From assembly GCA_002898555.1 (NCBI GenBank), contig BEHR01000022.1, positions 1 through 60,824 on the forward strand: DNA of 60,824 bases. The letters are read 5' to 3'. The DNA is from a bacterium HR15 (lineage in GTDB: Bacteria > Armatimonadota > Fimbriimonadia > Fimbriimonadales > GBS-DC). The notes under the pieces were generated by a model. It did not search any database, was not told the origin of the DNA, and saw nothing but the letters and a program-made list of their open reading frames with translations. Shown here piece by piece: positions 43,039 through 51,547 of the stretch. Within the stretch, counting starts at the first letter, position 1, and each line of letters opens with the position of its first letter. Made by a program: the position numbers and the translations under genes.

Positions 43039-44460
43039 TCAGTGCAGCAGTTCGCTTAGTAGCAGATGCAGGTATTCGAGGCGGTGGGTTGCCAGCTCGA
43101 TCTGGTGCTGTACGGCTTCGGGCGCAGTACCGCCATAGGTGGTGCGGGCGTGTAAGGCGGCTTCTGGCTGAACTGCCTGCAGGGCATCCTCTTCAAATAG
43201 GGGCGAATGGCGCTTCAAGTCACTGAGCGTAAGTGTTTCCAAGGTTTTTCCCTGCTGCAGGCAGTCGCGCACGATTTGCCCAACCAGGTGGTGCGCTTCG
43301 CGGAACGGCATGCCCTTGCGCACCAGATAGTCCGCCAGCTCGGTGGCGGTGGAAAAGTCGCCTTGTAGCGCTTGGCGCATGCGCTCTGTGTGCCAGCGCG
43401 CCGTCTCCAGCATCTGTTTCATCAGGCGCACGGCGGGCAGCACGAAATCGTTTGTGGCGAAAAGCAGCGTTTTGTCGTCTTGGAGGTCACGATGATAGGT
43501 CAGGGGTAGCCCTTTGAGCAAGGTAAGCATCGCGGTCAGATTACCAATCGCGAGCGCGCTGCGCCCCCGTATCAACTCGGCGATATCGGGGTTCTTTTTC
43601 TGCGGCATCAAGCTGCTGCCTGTGGTGTAGGCATCGTCCAGCTCGACAAAGCCGTATTCAGGCGTGCTCCACAGGATAAGCTCCTGCGCCAGGCGGGATA
43701 GATGCACCATCAGCAGCGCGCAGAGAAACAGATGCTCTGCGACGAAGTCGCGATCGGACACCGCATCCATGCTGTTGGGAGCGGGTTCATCCAGCTCCAG
43801 CTCGTTCGCGAGCAGTTCTCGGTCGATAGGGAACGAGGCACCCGCTAACGCACCTGACCCCAGCGGGCAGACCTTCACGCGCAGGACGCTGTCTGCCAAC
43901 CGCTCCAGATCGCGCATGAATGCCCAAGCATGCGCCATCAGGTGGTGTGCCAGCGACACCGGTTGCGCATGCTGCTGGTGGGTCAGCCCGGGCATGAGTG
44001 TCTCGGTATGCTGTTTGGCGAGTTCGATCAGCGTGCCGACCAGCCCAATCAGATTGCCTGCCAGCCCATTAATATACTGCTTCAAGTAGAGGCGGGTATC
44101 GGTAGCAACCTGATCGTTGCGGCTGCGAGCGGTATGCAGTTTCCCTGCGAGCGCGCCCACCTTCTCATAGAGGCGGTTCTCGATGGCGGTGTGGATATCC
44201 TCGGCGCTTGGGTCGGGTTGCCACAACCCTTTTTCGATCTCCTGCGCGATCTCCAGCAGCCCCTCCACCAGCAGGTTCGCTTCCTGATGGCTGATGATGC
44301 CGCGAATGCCCAGCATGCGGGCATACGCGAGGCTCACCTGAATATCCTGTCGCCAGAGGCGCATATCGGTAGGCAGCGAGTGGGCAAACGCTTCCGCTTC
44401 GGGCGCGGGCGACTTTTCGAACCGCCCACCCCACATCCGTGCCTGTTCCTGACCTTGCAT
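43039..44460 (-). CDS. argH: Argininosuccinate lyase
   Basis: Last step of arginine biosynthesis: argininosuccinate to arginine and fumarate. The 473-aa product has MWGGRFEKSP near the start, LHTARSRNDQVATDTRLYLK (~105-124), TLMPGLTHQQHAQPVSLAHH with the catalytic His, the superfamily signature GSSLMPQKKNPDIAELIRGR (~276-295, catalytic Ser loop) and LTYHRDLQDDK. The length is typical. I set the start at 44460: on the minus strand TATAAT ends 9 nt before this ATG. A GGAGG sequence lies upstream of, and overlapping, the promoter box, so it cannot be in the transcript. Not clustered with other arg genes. Confidence 0.97.
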   Translation of the reverse strand: MQGQEQARMWGGRFEKSPAPEAEAFAHSLPTDMRLWRQDIQVSLAYARMLGIRGIISHQEANLLVEGLLEIAQEIEKGLWQPDPSAEDIHTAIENRLYEKVGALAGKLHTARSRNDQVATDTRLYLKQYINGLAGNLIGLVGTLIELAKQHTETLMPGLTHQQHAQPVSLAHHLMAHAWAFMRDLERLADSVLRVKVCPLGSGALAGASFPIDRELLANELELDEPAPNSMDAVSDRDFVAEHLFLCALLMVHLSRLAQELILWSTPEYGFVELDDAYTTGSSLMPQKKNPDIAELIRGRSALAIGNLTAMLTLLKGLPLTYHRDLQDDKTLLFATNDFVLPAVRLMKQMLETARWHTERMRQALQGDFSTATELADYLVRKGMPFREAHHLVGQIVRDCLQQGKTLETLTLSDLKRHSPLFEEDALQAVQPEAALHARTTYGGTAPEAVQHQIELATHRLEYLHLLLSELLH

Positions 44461-44469
44461 CGACAGGGG

Positions 44470-44475
44470 ATTATA
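44470..44475 (-). promoter_or_regulatory. -10 box of argH, leaderless spacing
   Basis: TATAAT on the minus strand ends 9 nt before the ATG at 44460. The only Shine-Dalgarno-like sequence (GGAGG) is immediately 5' of the -10, outside any transcript started here, which makes leaderless translation likely. Confidence 0.6.
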
Positions 44476-44584
44476 CCTCCTTTCCCTGACCACGCTGTAT
44501 AAATGGCGGTGCCTTGCCGATAATCAGGCAGAGAGGCAAGGGATGCCTGAATAGGAAGGCATGGAGGCGAGAGGAGGAGATGAG

Positions 44585-45022
44585 ATGCCTTTACCTATTC
44601 AAACGGGCTATCGAACTTTCTGGGATACACCGGTATTACAAGCTGCGGAGCGCGCGATGGATCACGCCGCCGCGCGTCAGCGGCTACTGGCAAACAACTT
44701 GGCGAATGTGAACACGCCGGGCTACTTGCGATACGACCTGCCCCCCCCTGCTATGTTGAGCCGTGCGAGCAACCGAGCTGTGGAGTTGGCGCAGCAACAT
44801 GGCATCCCGACACCCCCACTGCCTGGGGCATGGGGAGAACGCTTCCACAACGCGCCTCTGCCTATGCCCACCGCGATGCGTACCGATGGCAACACGGTGG
44901 ACCCTGAACACGAGATGGCAGCGCTCGCAGAGAACGAGCTGCGCTATGCCATGTTGGTGCGCATAGCGGGCGGGCAGATACGCGGGCTACTGGACGCCAT
45001 CACCGGTGGGCGCACACCATAA
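44585..45022 (+). CDS. flgB: Flagellar basal-body rod protein FlgB
   Basis: A 145-aa proximal rod protein, first of the flgBC-fliEFG operon. Family features are [34 protein letters not shown] (~41-54) and the C-terminal DPEHEMAALAENELRYAMLV helix that packs in the rod. The start at 44585 has GAGGAGG a few bases upstream; an ATG at 44561 would add eight poorly conserved residues. FlgB assembles directly on FliE. Confidence 0.93.
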   Translation: MPLPIQTGYRTFWDTPVLQAAERAMDHAAARQRLLANNLANVNTPGYLRYDLPPPAMLSRASNRAVELAQQHGIPTPPLPGAWGERFHNAPLPMPTAMRTDGNTVDPEHEMAALAENELRYAMLVRIAGGQIRGLLDAITGGRTP

Positions 45023-45039
45023 CCCGAGGAGGGATGCGC

Positions 45040-45447
45040 ATGGGACTGATCAGCACGATGAAAATCAGCGCGAGCGGGCTTTCTGCTGAGCGGCTGCGCA
45101 TGGACCTTATCGCGGATAACCTGGCAAACGCAAACAGCACGCGCTCGGCAACGGGCGAGGTGTACCGCCGCAAAGTGGCGATTCTGCAGCCGATTTCCCC
45201 ATCGCCCACGATGCCGGGCGGCGTGCGCGTGGCAGGCATCGCCTACGATAACACGCCCCCACGACTGGTCTATCAACCCGGTCATCCAGACGCCGACGCG
45301 AACGGCTATGTCACCTATCCGAATGTGGATATCGTGCATGAGATGGTCGATATGATCACCGCCAGCCGCGCCTATGAAGCCAATTTAGCCGCCTACAACG
45401 CAGCAAAGACCATGTTCCTACGCACCCTTGACCTGGGACGAGTCTAA
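45040..45447 (+). CDS. flgC: Flagellar basal-body rod protein FlgC
   Basis: A 135-aa rod protein. MGLISTMKISASGLSAERLR, IADNLANANSTRSATGEVYR and RRKVAILQP form the N-terminal block; YVTYPNVDIVHEMVDMITAS and AYEANLAAYNAAKTMFLRTL the C-terminal one. I prefer ATG 45040 over 45034 because the GAGGAGG ribosome site lies 7 nt upstream of the former and only 1 nt before the latter. It follows flgB by 17 nt and is followed by a strong hairpin. Confidence 0.95.
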   Translation: MGLISTMKISASGLSAERLRMDLIADNLANANSTRSATGEVYRRKVAILQPISPSPTMPGGVRVAGIAYDNTPPRLVYQPGHPDADANGYVTYPNVDIVHEMVDMITASRAYEANLAAYNAAKTMFLRTLDLGRV

Positions 45448-45453
45448 CCAGAT

Positions 45454-45494
45454 GAAATTTTCTTCTCCGGGATACTCGCGGAGAAGAAAATTTT
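45454..45494 (+). terminator. Hairpin with T-tract between flgC and fliE
   Basis: AAATTTTCTTCTCCG (45455-45469) pairs perfectly with CGGAGAAGAAAATTT (45479-45493) around a 9-nt loop, followed by one further T. It could be an intrinsic terminator or attenuator that lowers fliEFG transcription relative to flgBC, or an mRNA-processing site. The following 85 bp, up to fliE, contain a CAGAGAAAAAAATTCAGAC sequence also seen near 38611 and, reversed, near 43015. Confidence 0.55.
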
Positions 45495-45579
45495 GAGCGC
45501 AGCTGGATCAGAGAAAAAAATTCAGACAAGGGTTCTCTTTTGCATGAGAAACCCGACAGAAGGGGGTTAGTGAACGGCT

Positions 45580-45909
45580 ATGCGAATCGAGGGTCTGAGT
45601 TTGTTCAAGGTGTTGCCGCGCCCCGAGATGCGCGAAGTCGAGCCGCCGACGCGATTGGAGCCAGAGGCGGTCGAACTCGATGCGCCCGAAGCAGATTTCG
45701 GCAAGATGTTGCGCGAAGTGATAGGGCAGGTATCGGAAGCGCAGAATCGGGCGGGTGAACTGGCACAGCGGTTCGCAGCAGGCGAGCCGATAGACGAGCA
45801 TACACTAATACTGGCGATGGAGCGAGCTAATCTCGCCTTCCAGCTCACCCTGCATGTGCGGAATAAAGTGCTGGAAGCGTACCAGGAGATTATGCGCCTT
45901 CAGATTTAA
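45580..45909 (+). CDS. fliE: Flagellar hook-basal body protein FliE
   Basis: The 109-aa adaptor between the MS ring and the proximal rod. The N-terminal ~40 residues are variable; the conserved part is FGKMLREVIGQVSEAQNRAG (~45-64), AAGEPIDEHTLILAMERANL and FQLTLHVRNKVLEAYQEIMR, ending LQI. The length is normal. No strong Shine-Dalgarno is obvious (GGGGG lies 14 nt upstream). Twelve bases separate it from fliF. Confidence 0.93.
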   Translation: MRIEGLSLFKVLPRPEMREVEPPTRLEPEAVELDAPEADFGKMLREVIGQVSEAQNRAGELAQRFAAGEPIDEHTLILAMERANLAFQLTLHVRNKVLEAYQEIMRLQI

Positions 45910-45920
45910 ATAGATAGCCT

Positions 45921-47564
45921 ATGCAAAATGTCCTGAACCAACTGCGGGCTTGGTGGATAAACGCGCCTCGCCCGACACGCATCGGCGTGATCGGCGGGGG
46001 GGTGGGGCTGCTCCTGCTGTTTCTCATGCTGGGTTTCTGGGCAGCCACGCCGGGCTATACCACCCTCTACACCGGGCTTAGCCCTGCCGATTCCGCTGCC
46101 GTCGTACAGACCCTGAAGGAGAAGGGCATCCGCGTGCGCACTTCGGGCGGTGGCAGCGTTGTCGAGGTGGAGAGCGGACGCGCTGAAGAAGCACGCCTGG
46201 AGCTGGCTGCCAAAGGGCTACCCAAAACGGGTGCGCCCGGCTACGCCCGCCTCGAAAAAACGCCCTTCGGTATCACGCAGGCGATGGAACAGACCACCCT
46301 GCGCATTGCCCTCGAAGAGGAACTGCAGAACACCATTCAGCACCTTGAACCCGTCGAAAGCGCGCGCGTGCATATCACGCCGGGCAACGACTCGCCTTTT
46401 GCAGACTCGCGCACCGAGCCGACCGCCAGCGTGGTGGTCAGCTTGAAACCAAACGCCACGCTCACCCGCGAGCAGATTCGCGGCATTGTGCATCTGGTGT
46501 GCCACAGCGTCGATGGGCTGAAGCCGGAGCGCGTCACGGTTGTGGACGGCGAGGCGCGACCCCTCTGGAGTGGGGGCGACCCCTCGGAGACCGACGGCGA
46601 GCTGGTGCGCGCCCGACGCGAGGCGGAACGCACCTATGCGGACGAACTCCAACGCCAACTCCAGCAAGAGCTGGATCGCGTGCTGGGTCCGGGCAAATCG
46701 AGCGTGGTGGTGCAGGCGGAACTCGATCTGGATCGGGCGGAGGTGCAGGCACAGCGGGTGGAACCGTTGGATCCGAACCGCGCCGCCGTCGTCAGTGAGA
46801 CCTCATCCGTCGAGCGGCTCAATGGCAGCCTGCCCACCGCTGGGGGACCCGCCGGCATCGCCTCGAACCGCGCCGATACCCCCATGTACCCCACCACGCC
46901 GCCCACCAGCTCTGCCGGTGAGTACAACCGTGAGGATCGCGTGCGCAACTACGAAATCAATAAGCAGGTGGAACATATTATCCGTGCGCCGGGGCGCATC
47001 GAACGGCTCAGCGTCGCGGTGCTGATCGACCAAAGCGTTTCCCAAGAGACGCTCACCGCTATTCGCAATTGGCTGGAGACCACCGTTGGTGTCACGCCCA
47101 ATAATCCCTCGCGTATCGTCACGGTGCAACCGGTAAAGTTCGACACCAGTCAGGCACAGGCGGCAGCGCGAGAGCAGAAGGTGCGTGAACAGGCGCGTCG
47201 CCTCACCCTACTATGGCAGTTGCTGCCCTTTATCGTGCTGCTGATGGTCTTTTTCTTCTTGGCGCGTGTGATTGGCAAGCAGCTCAAGCATCCAACGGCG
47301 CAGGCGCCACGCCCGATTGCTGCCTTGCCCGGCGCGGGCGGCATCGATGTGGCAATTGGCGAGCAGGGACTGGTGCCTATGCATGCCGAGAGCGCAGACA
47401 GCAACTTGCCTACACAACGCTCCGCGCCCGAAGAAAGCGAGCTGGCGGAATCTGCACGCGCGATCCAGGAGCGCACCCAACCCGAGCTCATCGAGATTCA
47501 ACGCTTCGCAGAATATAAACCTGAACATGTGGCTGCACTGCTGAAAAACTGGCTCAAAGATTGA
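45921..47564 (+). CDS. fliF: Flagellar MS-ring protein FliF
   Basis: A 547-aa inner-membrane ring protein that houses the export gate. There are two transmembrane helices (IGVIGGGVGLLLLFLMLGFW, ~21-40, and LLWQLLPFIVLLMVFFFLA, ~430-448). Between them are ring-building motifs RBM1-3: TLYTGLSPADSAAVVQTLKE, TPFGITQAMEQTTLRIALEE, ELQNTIQHLEPVESARVHIT, then a beta-collar insertion with RAAVVSETSSVERLNG and YEINKQVEHIIRAPGRIERL. The C-terminal FliG-binding tail (FAEYKPEHVAALLKNWLKD) is present. It overlaps the longer possible fliG frame, but fliG starts 38 nt downstream. Confidence 0.96.
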   Translation: MQNVLNQLRAWWINAPRPTRIGVIGGGVGLLLLFLMLGFWAATPGYTTLYTGLSPADSAAVVQTLKEKGIRVRTSGGGSVVEVESGRAEEARLELAAKGLPKTGAPGYARLEKTPFGITQAMEQTTLRIALEEELQNTIQHLEPVESARVHITPGNDSPFADSRTEPTASVVVSLKPNATLTREQIRGIVHLVCHSVDGLKPERVTVVDGEARPLWSGGDPSETDGELVRARREAERTYADELQRQLQQELDRVLGPGKSSVVVQAELDLDRAEVQAQRVEPLDPNRAAVVSETSSVERLNGSLPTAGGPAGIASNRADTPMYPTTPPTSSAGEYNREDRVRNYEINKQVEHIIRAPGRIERLSVAVLIDQSVSQETLTAIRNWLETTVGVTPNNPSRIVTVQPVKFDTSQAQAAAREQKVREQARRLTLLWQLLPFIVLLMVFFFLARVIGKQLKHPTAQAPRPIAALPGAGGIDVAIGEQGLVPMHAESADSNLPTQRSAPEESELAESARAIQERTQPELIEIQRFAEYKPEHVAALLKNWLKD

Positions 47565-47602
47565 GCGCGCGGCGAATAGCCACTAACAAGAGAGGGGCTG
47601 TC

Positions 47603-48619
47603 ATGCTGAAGCCAGCGGAAAAGAAATTGACGGGCAAGCAAAAGGCGGCGATTGTGTTGGTCGCGCTCGGTACGGAGATTGCCGCCAAAATCCTGCCACA
47701 TCTGAACGAGGCAGAGGTGGAGGAGCTGGGACTGGAGATTGCCCGCTTGGGCAGCATCCCCGCGGAAGTGCGCCAGCAGGTCATTCAAGAGTTCTATGAG
47801 GTCTGCCTGGCACAGAACCTCGCTTTAGAGGGCGGCATCGACCACGCCCGCGCCCTGCTGGAGCAAGCCTTCGGCGCTGAAAAAGCGAACGAGATCCTGA
47901 GCCGCTTGACCCGTGCCCTGCAAATGCTGCCCTTCGATTCCATCAAGCGAGTGCATCCCGCCCAACTAAGCACCTTCCTGCAGGACGAGCACCCACAAAC
48001 CATTGCGCTGGTGCTGGCGTATTTGGAGCCGCAGGCAGCCGCCGCGGTGTTGAGCAGCCTGCCACCTGAACTGCGTCCCGAAGTGGCAGAGCGGCTCGCC
48101 ACAATGGGCAGTACGCCCCCTGAGGTCATCCGCCGTGTGGAGAGCGTGCTGCAACGCAAACTCTCCAGCCTCGCCAGTCAAGAGCTGACTGCCGCCGGCG
48201 GAGTCAAATCGCTCGTCGACATCCTCCAGTGGGTCGACCGCAACACGGAGCGTACCATCTTCGATGCGCTCAACGAATCGAACCCCGAACTGGCAGAAGA
48301 GGTGCGCAAACTGATGTTTACCTTCGAAGACCTGCTGCAACTGGACGACCGTGCGATCCAGCAGGTGCTGAAAGAGGTGGAGATGAAAGAGCTTGCGCTC
48401 GCGCTCAAGGGCGCAAGCGACGCGCTCAAAGAGAAAATCTTCCGCAACATGTCGGAACGCGCCGTGAATATGCTCAAAGAGGAGATTGAGTTTATGGGAC
48501 CCGTGCGCGTGCGCAATGTGGAGGAGGCGCAGCAGCGCATCGTGAGCATCGTGCGCCGTCTGGAGGAGGCAGGCGAGATTGTGCTTGCCCGCGGCGGTGA
48601 AGATGAAATGCTGATATGA
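47603..48619 (+). CDS. fliG: Flagellar motor switch protein FliG
   Basis: The 338-aa rotor protein that contacts the MS ring, FliM and the stator. N-terminal part: LTGKQKAAIVLVALGTEIAA. Middle: HPAQLSTFLQDEHPQTIALV and the EHPQ motif (~130). C-terminal torque helix region: FTFEDLLQLDDRAIQQVLKE, with charged residues in ELALALKGASDALKEKIFRN. ATG 47603 has GAGAGGGG about 4-5 nt upstream; longer frames start inside fliF. It is the last gene of this operon; fliH, fliI and later genes are not adjacent, and a helicase lies convergent. Confidence 0.97.
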   Translation: MLKPAEKKLTGKQKAAIVLVALGTEIAAKILPHLNEAEVEELGLEIARLGSIPAEVRQQVIQEFYEVCLAQNLALEGGIDHARALLEQAFGAEKANEILSRLTRALQMLPFDSIKRVHPAQLSTFLQDEHPQTIALVLAYLEPQAAAAVLSSLPPELRPEVAERLATMGSTPPEVIRRVESVLQRKLSSLASQELTAAGGVKSLVDILQWVDRNTERTIFDALNESNPELAEEVRKLMFTFEDLLQLDDRAIQQVLKEVEMKELALALKGASDALKEKIFRNMSERAVNMLKEEIEFMGPVRVRNVEEAQQRIVSIVRRLEEAGEIVLARGGEDEMLI

Positions 48620-48659
48620 GGGAGCGAGCAGCGAGTGGCGGATGACGAGTAAAGTTGTA

Positions 48660-48722
48660 GGTGAGTGGCGAGTAGGGGTACGGCGCCACCGTGCCCCTCC
48701 TCGTTGCTACCCACTACTCACC
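48660..48722. terminator. Nested inverted repeat between convergent fliG and helicase genes
   Basis: An outer arm GGTGAGTGGCGAGTAG pairs with CTACCCACTACTCACC (13 of 16 positions), and an inner stem GGGGTACGG pairs with CCGTGCCCC. The right arm includes the helicase stop codon (48707-48709). It probably acts as a bidirectional terminator and belongs to the same (C)GAGTAGCGAGTAG family as 38559-38641 and 58099-58127. Confidence 0.5.
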
Positions 48723-50995
48723 TCTTTCCACAGAAAAGGCGTCCCATCGGGCAGGTGGTGACGAGTGCGCGGCTGATTCAAGTAGCGGCTGAGTGCGCCC
48801 ATCAGACCACGCGCCCACGGATTGCCCGCCATTGTCAGGTTCACGATGAGGTAGTCGCGGGCGCGGGTGAGCGCGACATAGAGCTTGCGCTGTGCTTCGG
48901 CAATCTCCTCTTGACGGTGGCGGTCGCGCAGTTCACGATAGGTGGTGGTCTCGTAGCCGTTGCGCAGGCGTAGCCCCATCCTGCGCTCCAGTGGCTCCAC
49001 ATAAATAGGCAGGTCGCGCGCCCGCTCGCGATATCCCGTATCGGCAAGGAACACCACGGGGAACTCCAACCCCTTCGCCCCATGCACGGTGTAGAAGCGC
49101 ACCACATCGGCACTCTCCTCGAAGGTGGGCGCGTTGCCCTCACGCTGTTCCGCACGCACGAGTGCGTCCAACTGGGCCGCAAACGCTTGTGGATGAACCG
49201 CAGGCTGCCCAATCGCCAGCGCAAGCAATTTACGCACATTCGCCACCTGCTGCTTGCCGTCGGGTAGGCGCAGTAAGCGCGCCTCATACGCGCTTGCCTC
49301 CAACGCACGGGCAAGCAGCCAGCCAACAGAGCGTCTACCCACCTCGCGCTCCAGCGAGCCGAACCAGCCCAAAAAACGCATCAGCCGTTCCGTATCTTCA
49401 GGAGGGAGGTCGGAGGGCGGGTCGTTCAACGCGAGGCGCAGAGGCAGCTGCCATCGCTGCGCTTCGTCCACAAGCAGCATTAGTGCATCCAAGCTCAGTC
49501 CGACCATCGGCGAGCGCAGCAGGCTCAATAGCGCAACTTCATCCTCCAGATCGGTCAACGCACGCAGCAGGTTCGCCAAATCGCGCACTTCATAGCGCAG
49601 ATAGTAGCCACGCCCGCCACCTACCACATAGCAAGGCACACCTATCTGCTGGAACTGCTGCTCGTATCGCTCCACCGCGGTGTATTGGTGGAACAGCAGG
49701 GCGAAATCGCCATAGCGGGCGGGGCGCAGCGCATTTGTCTCCATATCGTGAACAGGCAGCGAGGAATTTGCCACCCACTGGCGGATAGTGCCTGCGATCA
49801 GCGCGGCTTCGGCATCTGGCTCGCGACGCGCCCAACGCCAGACCTGCACATGCGGCTCCTCGTGCCCCTCATCGGCGGGCAGAGACGGACGCGCATGCTG
49901 GGGCGGCAGAAACGCATCGCCCCACAGGTGCGCAAATATGAACCGCACAAACGCCAGGATCTCAGGGCGCGAGCGGAAGTTATCGTGCATTTCTAAGGTG
50001 CAACTCGCCTTTGCTTGCCAGTTGCGGAACACGCGCAGGTCAGCAAAACGGAAGCCATAGATTGATTGTTGTCCATCGCCCACCACCATTAGGTTGCCCT
50101 GCTCGCCGGTAAGCAGTTCGATTAGCTCTGCCTGCAGCGGGTCGATGTCCTGCGCTTCGTCCACCAGCAGGTATTGGAACCGTTGCTGATAGCGATGGCG
50201 CACGGTTGCCGAGGAGCGCAACATTTGCACCGCACGCAACTGCAGGTCGTCGAAATCGAGAGTGCCTTGCTCCTCCTTCAATTGCTGATATTGAGCGAGA
50301 TATTCGCATGATAGCCGAAGCAGCGCGTGTTGGAGCTGCTGCGCGTGTGCTTCCTGCCGATCTTCACTGGCGGGCGAGGCTCCTGCCGAGCGGAAAGTCT
50401 CTTCGGATAGCCATTGGAGCAGCTCAGGGAGGGCAAGTCCCTGATGGCGCGATTCATCCACGAGATAGCCCACCATGCGATAGAGCGTCTGGAGTGGGTC
50501 ACCCCTGACCGCTGTATCGCCCAGCATGAGGTACTCGGCAATCAGTGCGTGCAACGCCTCCTGCTCAGCAGCCTGACTCTGCATGCTCAACAGGTGGTCC
50601 AGCGCACGATGAAACGCTTCGGTACGCAGCTGGTGGCTCGCTGGCGCGGATAAGACGGTAGGGTCAGGCTCTATGCCCGCTTCAAAAGGGTTCTCTTGCA
50701 ATAGGCGTCGGCAGAGGGCGTGTACCGTGTGGATATATGCGCTTTCGATGCGGTGACGGGCATCATGAAGCCCGCGCCACTCCAGCTGACGAATGATACG
50801 CGCCTTCATCTCGGCGGTCGCATTCCGAGTGAAGGTGATGGTCAGGATGCGTTCTGGATCAACGCCGCGCTCGCTGACCAGATGGACGAAGCGTTCGGTC
50901 AACACGCCCGTCTTGCCCGCACCTGCACCCGCCACCAGCACCAGCCGCCCCTCACCAAACTCAATCGCCCGCTGCTGAACAGGAGTCAAACGCAT
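48707..50995 (-). CDS. UvrD/PcrA/Rep-type superfamily 1 DNA helicase
   Basis: A 762-aa 3'-5' helicase. Motif I is VLVAGAGAGKTGVLTERFVH (~20-39), Ia ILTITFTRNATAEMKARI, II LLVDEAQDIDPLQAELIE (~240), III VVGDGQQSIYGFRFADL, IV VHDNFRSRPEI-like (EMHDNFRSRPEILAF), V HGAKGLEFPVVFLAD (~640) and VI RKLYVALTRARDYLIV (~700). It is longer than PcrA in the 2B region and could be a UvrD-like or AddA-like repair helicase; no partner nuclease gene is adjacent. I start it at MRLTPVQQRA because family proteins begin so and the upstream frame overlaps the divergent dinB promoter. The 3' end shares a nested inverted repeat with the end of fliG. Confidence 0.93.
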   Translation of the reverse strand: MRLTPVQQRAIEFGEGRLVLVAGAGAGKTGVLTERFVHLVSERGVDPERILTITFTRNATAEMKARIIRQLEWRGLHDARHRIESAYIHTVHALCRRLLQENPFEAGIEPDPTVLSAPASHQLRTEAFHRALDHLLSMQSQAAEQEALHALIAEYLMLGDTAVRGDPLQTLYRMVGYLVDESRHQGLALPELLQWLSEETFRSAGASPASEDRQEAHAQQLQHALLRLSCEYLAQYQQLKEEQGTLDFDDLQLRAVQMLRSSATVRHRYQQRFQYLLVDEAQDIDPLQAELIELLTGEQGNLMVVGDGQQSIYGFRFADLRVFRNWQAKASCTLEMHDNFRSRPEILAFVRFIFAHLWGDAFLPPQHARPSLPADEGHEEPHVQVWRWARREPDAEAALIAGTIRQWVANSSLPVHDMETNALRPARYGDFALLFHQYTAVERYEQQFQQIGVPCYVVGGGRGYYLRYEVRDLANLLRALTDLEDEVALLSLLRSPMVGLSLDALMLLVDEAQRWQLPLRLALNDPPSDLPPEDTERLMRFLGWFGSLEREVGRRSVGWLLARALEASAYEARLLRLPDGKQQVANVRKLLALAIGQPAVHPQAFAAQLDALVRAEQREGNAPTFEESADVVRFYTVHGAKGLEFPVVFLADTGYRERARDLPIYVEPLERRMGLRLRNGYETTTYRELRDRHRQEEIAEAQRKLYVALTRARDYLIVNLTMAGNPWARGLMGALSRYLNQPRTRHHLPDGTPFLWKEVSSG

Positions 50996-51070
50996 GGTCG
51001 GAACAGAAGGATTGTACCCATGCAGGAAACCACCCAGCGAGACAGAACTCCTATTATAGGAGGTATCCCT

Positions 51071-51538
51071 ATGAGCTTTTATGAGGCGTTGGAACGGATG
51101 ACTTGGGAAGCGGTGGAAATGCTTTTCCGATACGCGCGCGCCGTGCCAGAAGAGAAGTTGCGCTGGCGACCTGCTGAGCATGCCCGCAGCGTGATGGAGA
51201 TTTTGGAGGAAAATGCCGTTCTGCCCTACGGTTTACGACTGGGGCTGGAGGAACGCCCGCAAACGCCCGACCCCTCCATGTGGGAGCGTGCCAAGCAGCT
51301 GGCGGGTGACCTTAGCACGCTCGACGCCTGCGAACAAGCCTGTCGCAAAGGCACGGATGCGCTGCTGGCAACAATCAAGCAAATCCCACCTGAGGAGCTG
51401 TCGCAGACAATTATGGCGCCGTGGGGCAAGCCCATTAGCCTGTTTGAAATCGCCTATGACCACTACTGGAACCTCACCTACCATCTGGGGCAGATTGCTT
51501 ACATCCAGCTGCTGTATGGCGATACAGCGCCTCATTGA
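51071..51538 (+). CDS. DinB-family protein
   Basis: A 155-aa four-helix-bundle protein of the DinB/YfiT metal-binding superfamily. Candidate metal ligands are His in RPAEHARSVMEILEENA (~38), and the two histidines in AYDHYWNLTYHLGQIAYIQ (~135-142). Members include thiol-dependent transferases and damage-inducible proteins; the substrate is unknown. ATG 51071 is preceded by TATAGGAGGTATCCC, giving a strong Shine-Dalgarno; a longer frame to 50720 overlaps the helicase antisense and is rejected. It precedes the DprA-like gene by 9 nt. Confidence 0.88.
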   Translation: MSFYEALERMTWEAVEMLFRYARAVPEEKLRWRPAEHARSVMEILEENAVLPYGLRLGLEERPQTPDPSMWERAKQLAGDLSTLDACEQACRKGTDALLATIKQIPPEELSQTIMAPWGKPISLFEIAYDHYWNLTYHLGQIAYIQLLYGDTAPH

Positions 51539-51547
51539 GAGGCGAAG

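Noticed and set aside
50720-51538. Longer DinB frame starting at 50720
   Set aside because: The extension is antisense to the helicase 5' end; a strong Shine-Dalgarno marks ATG 51071.
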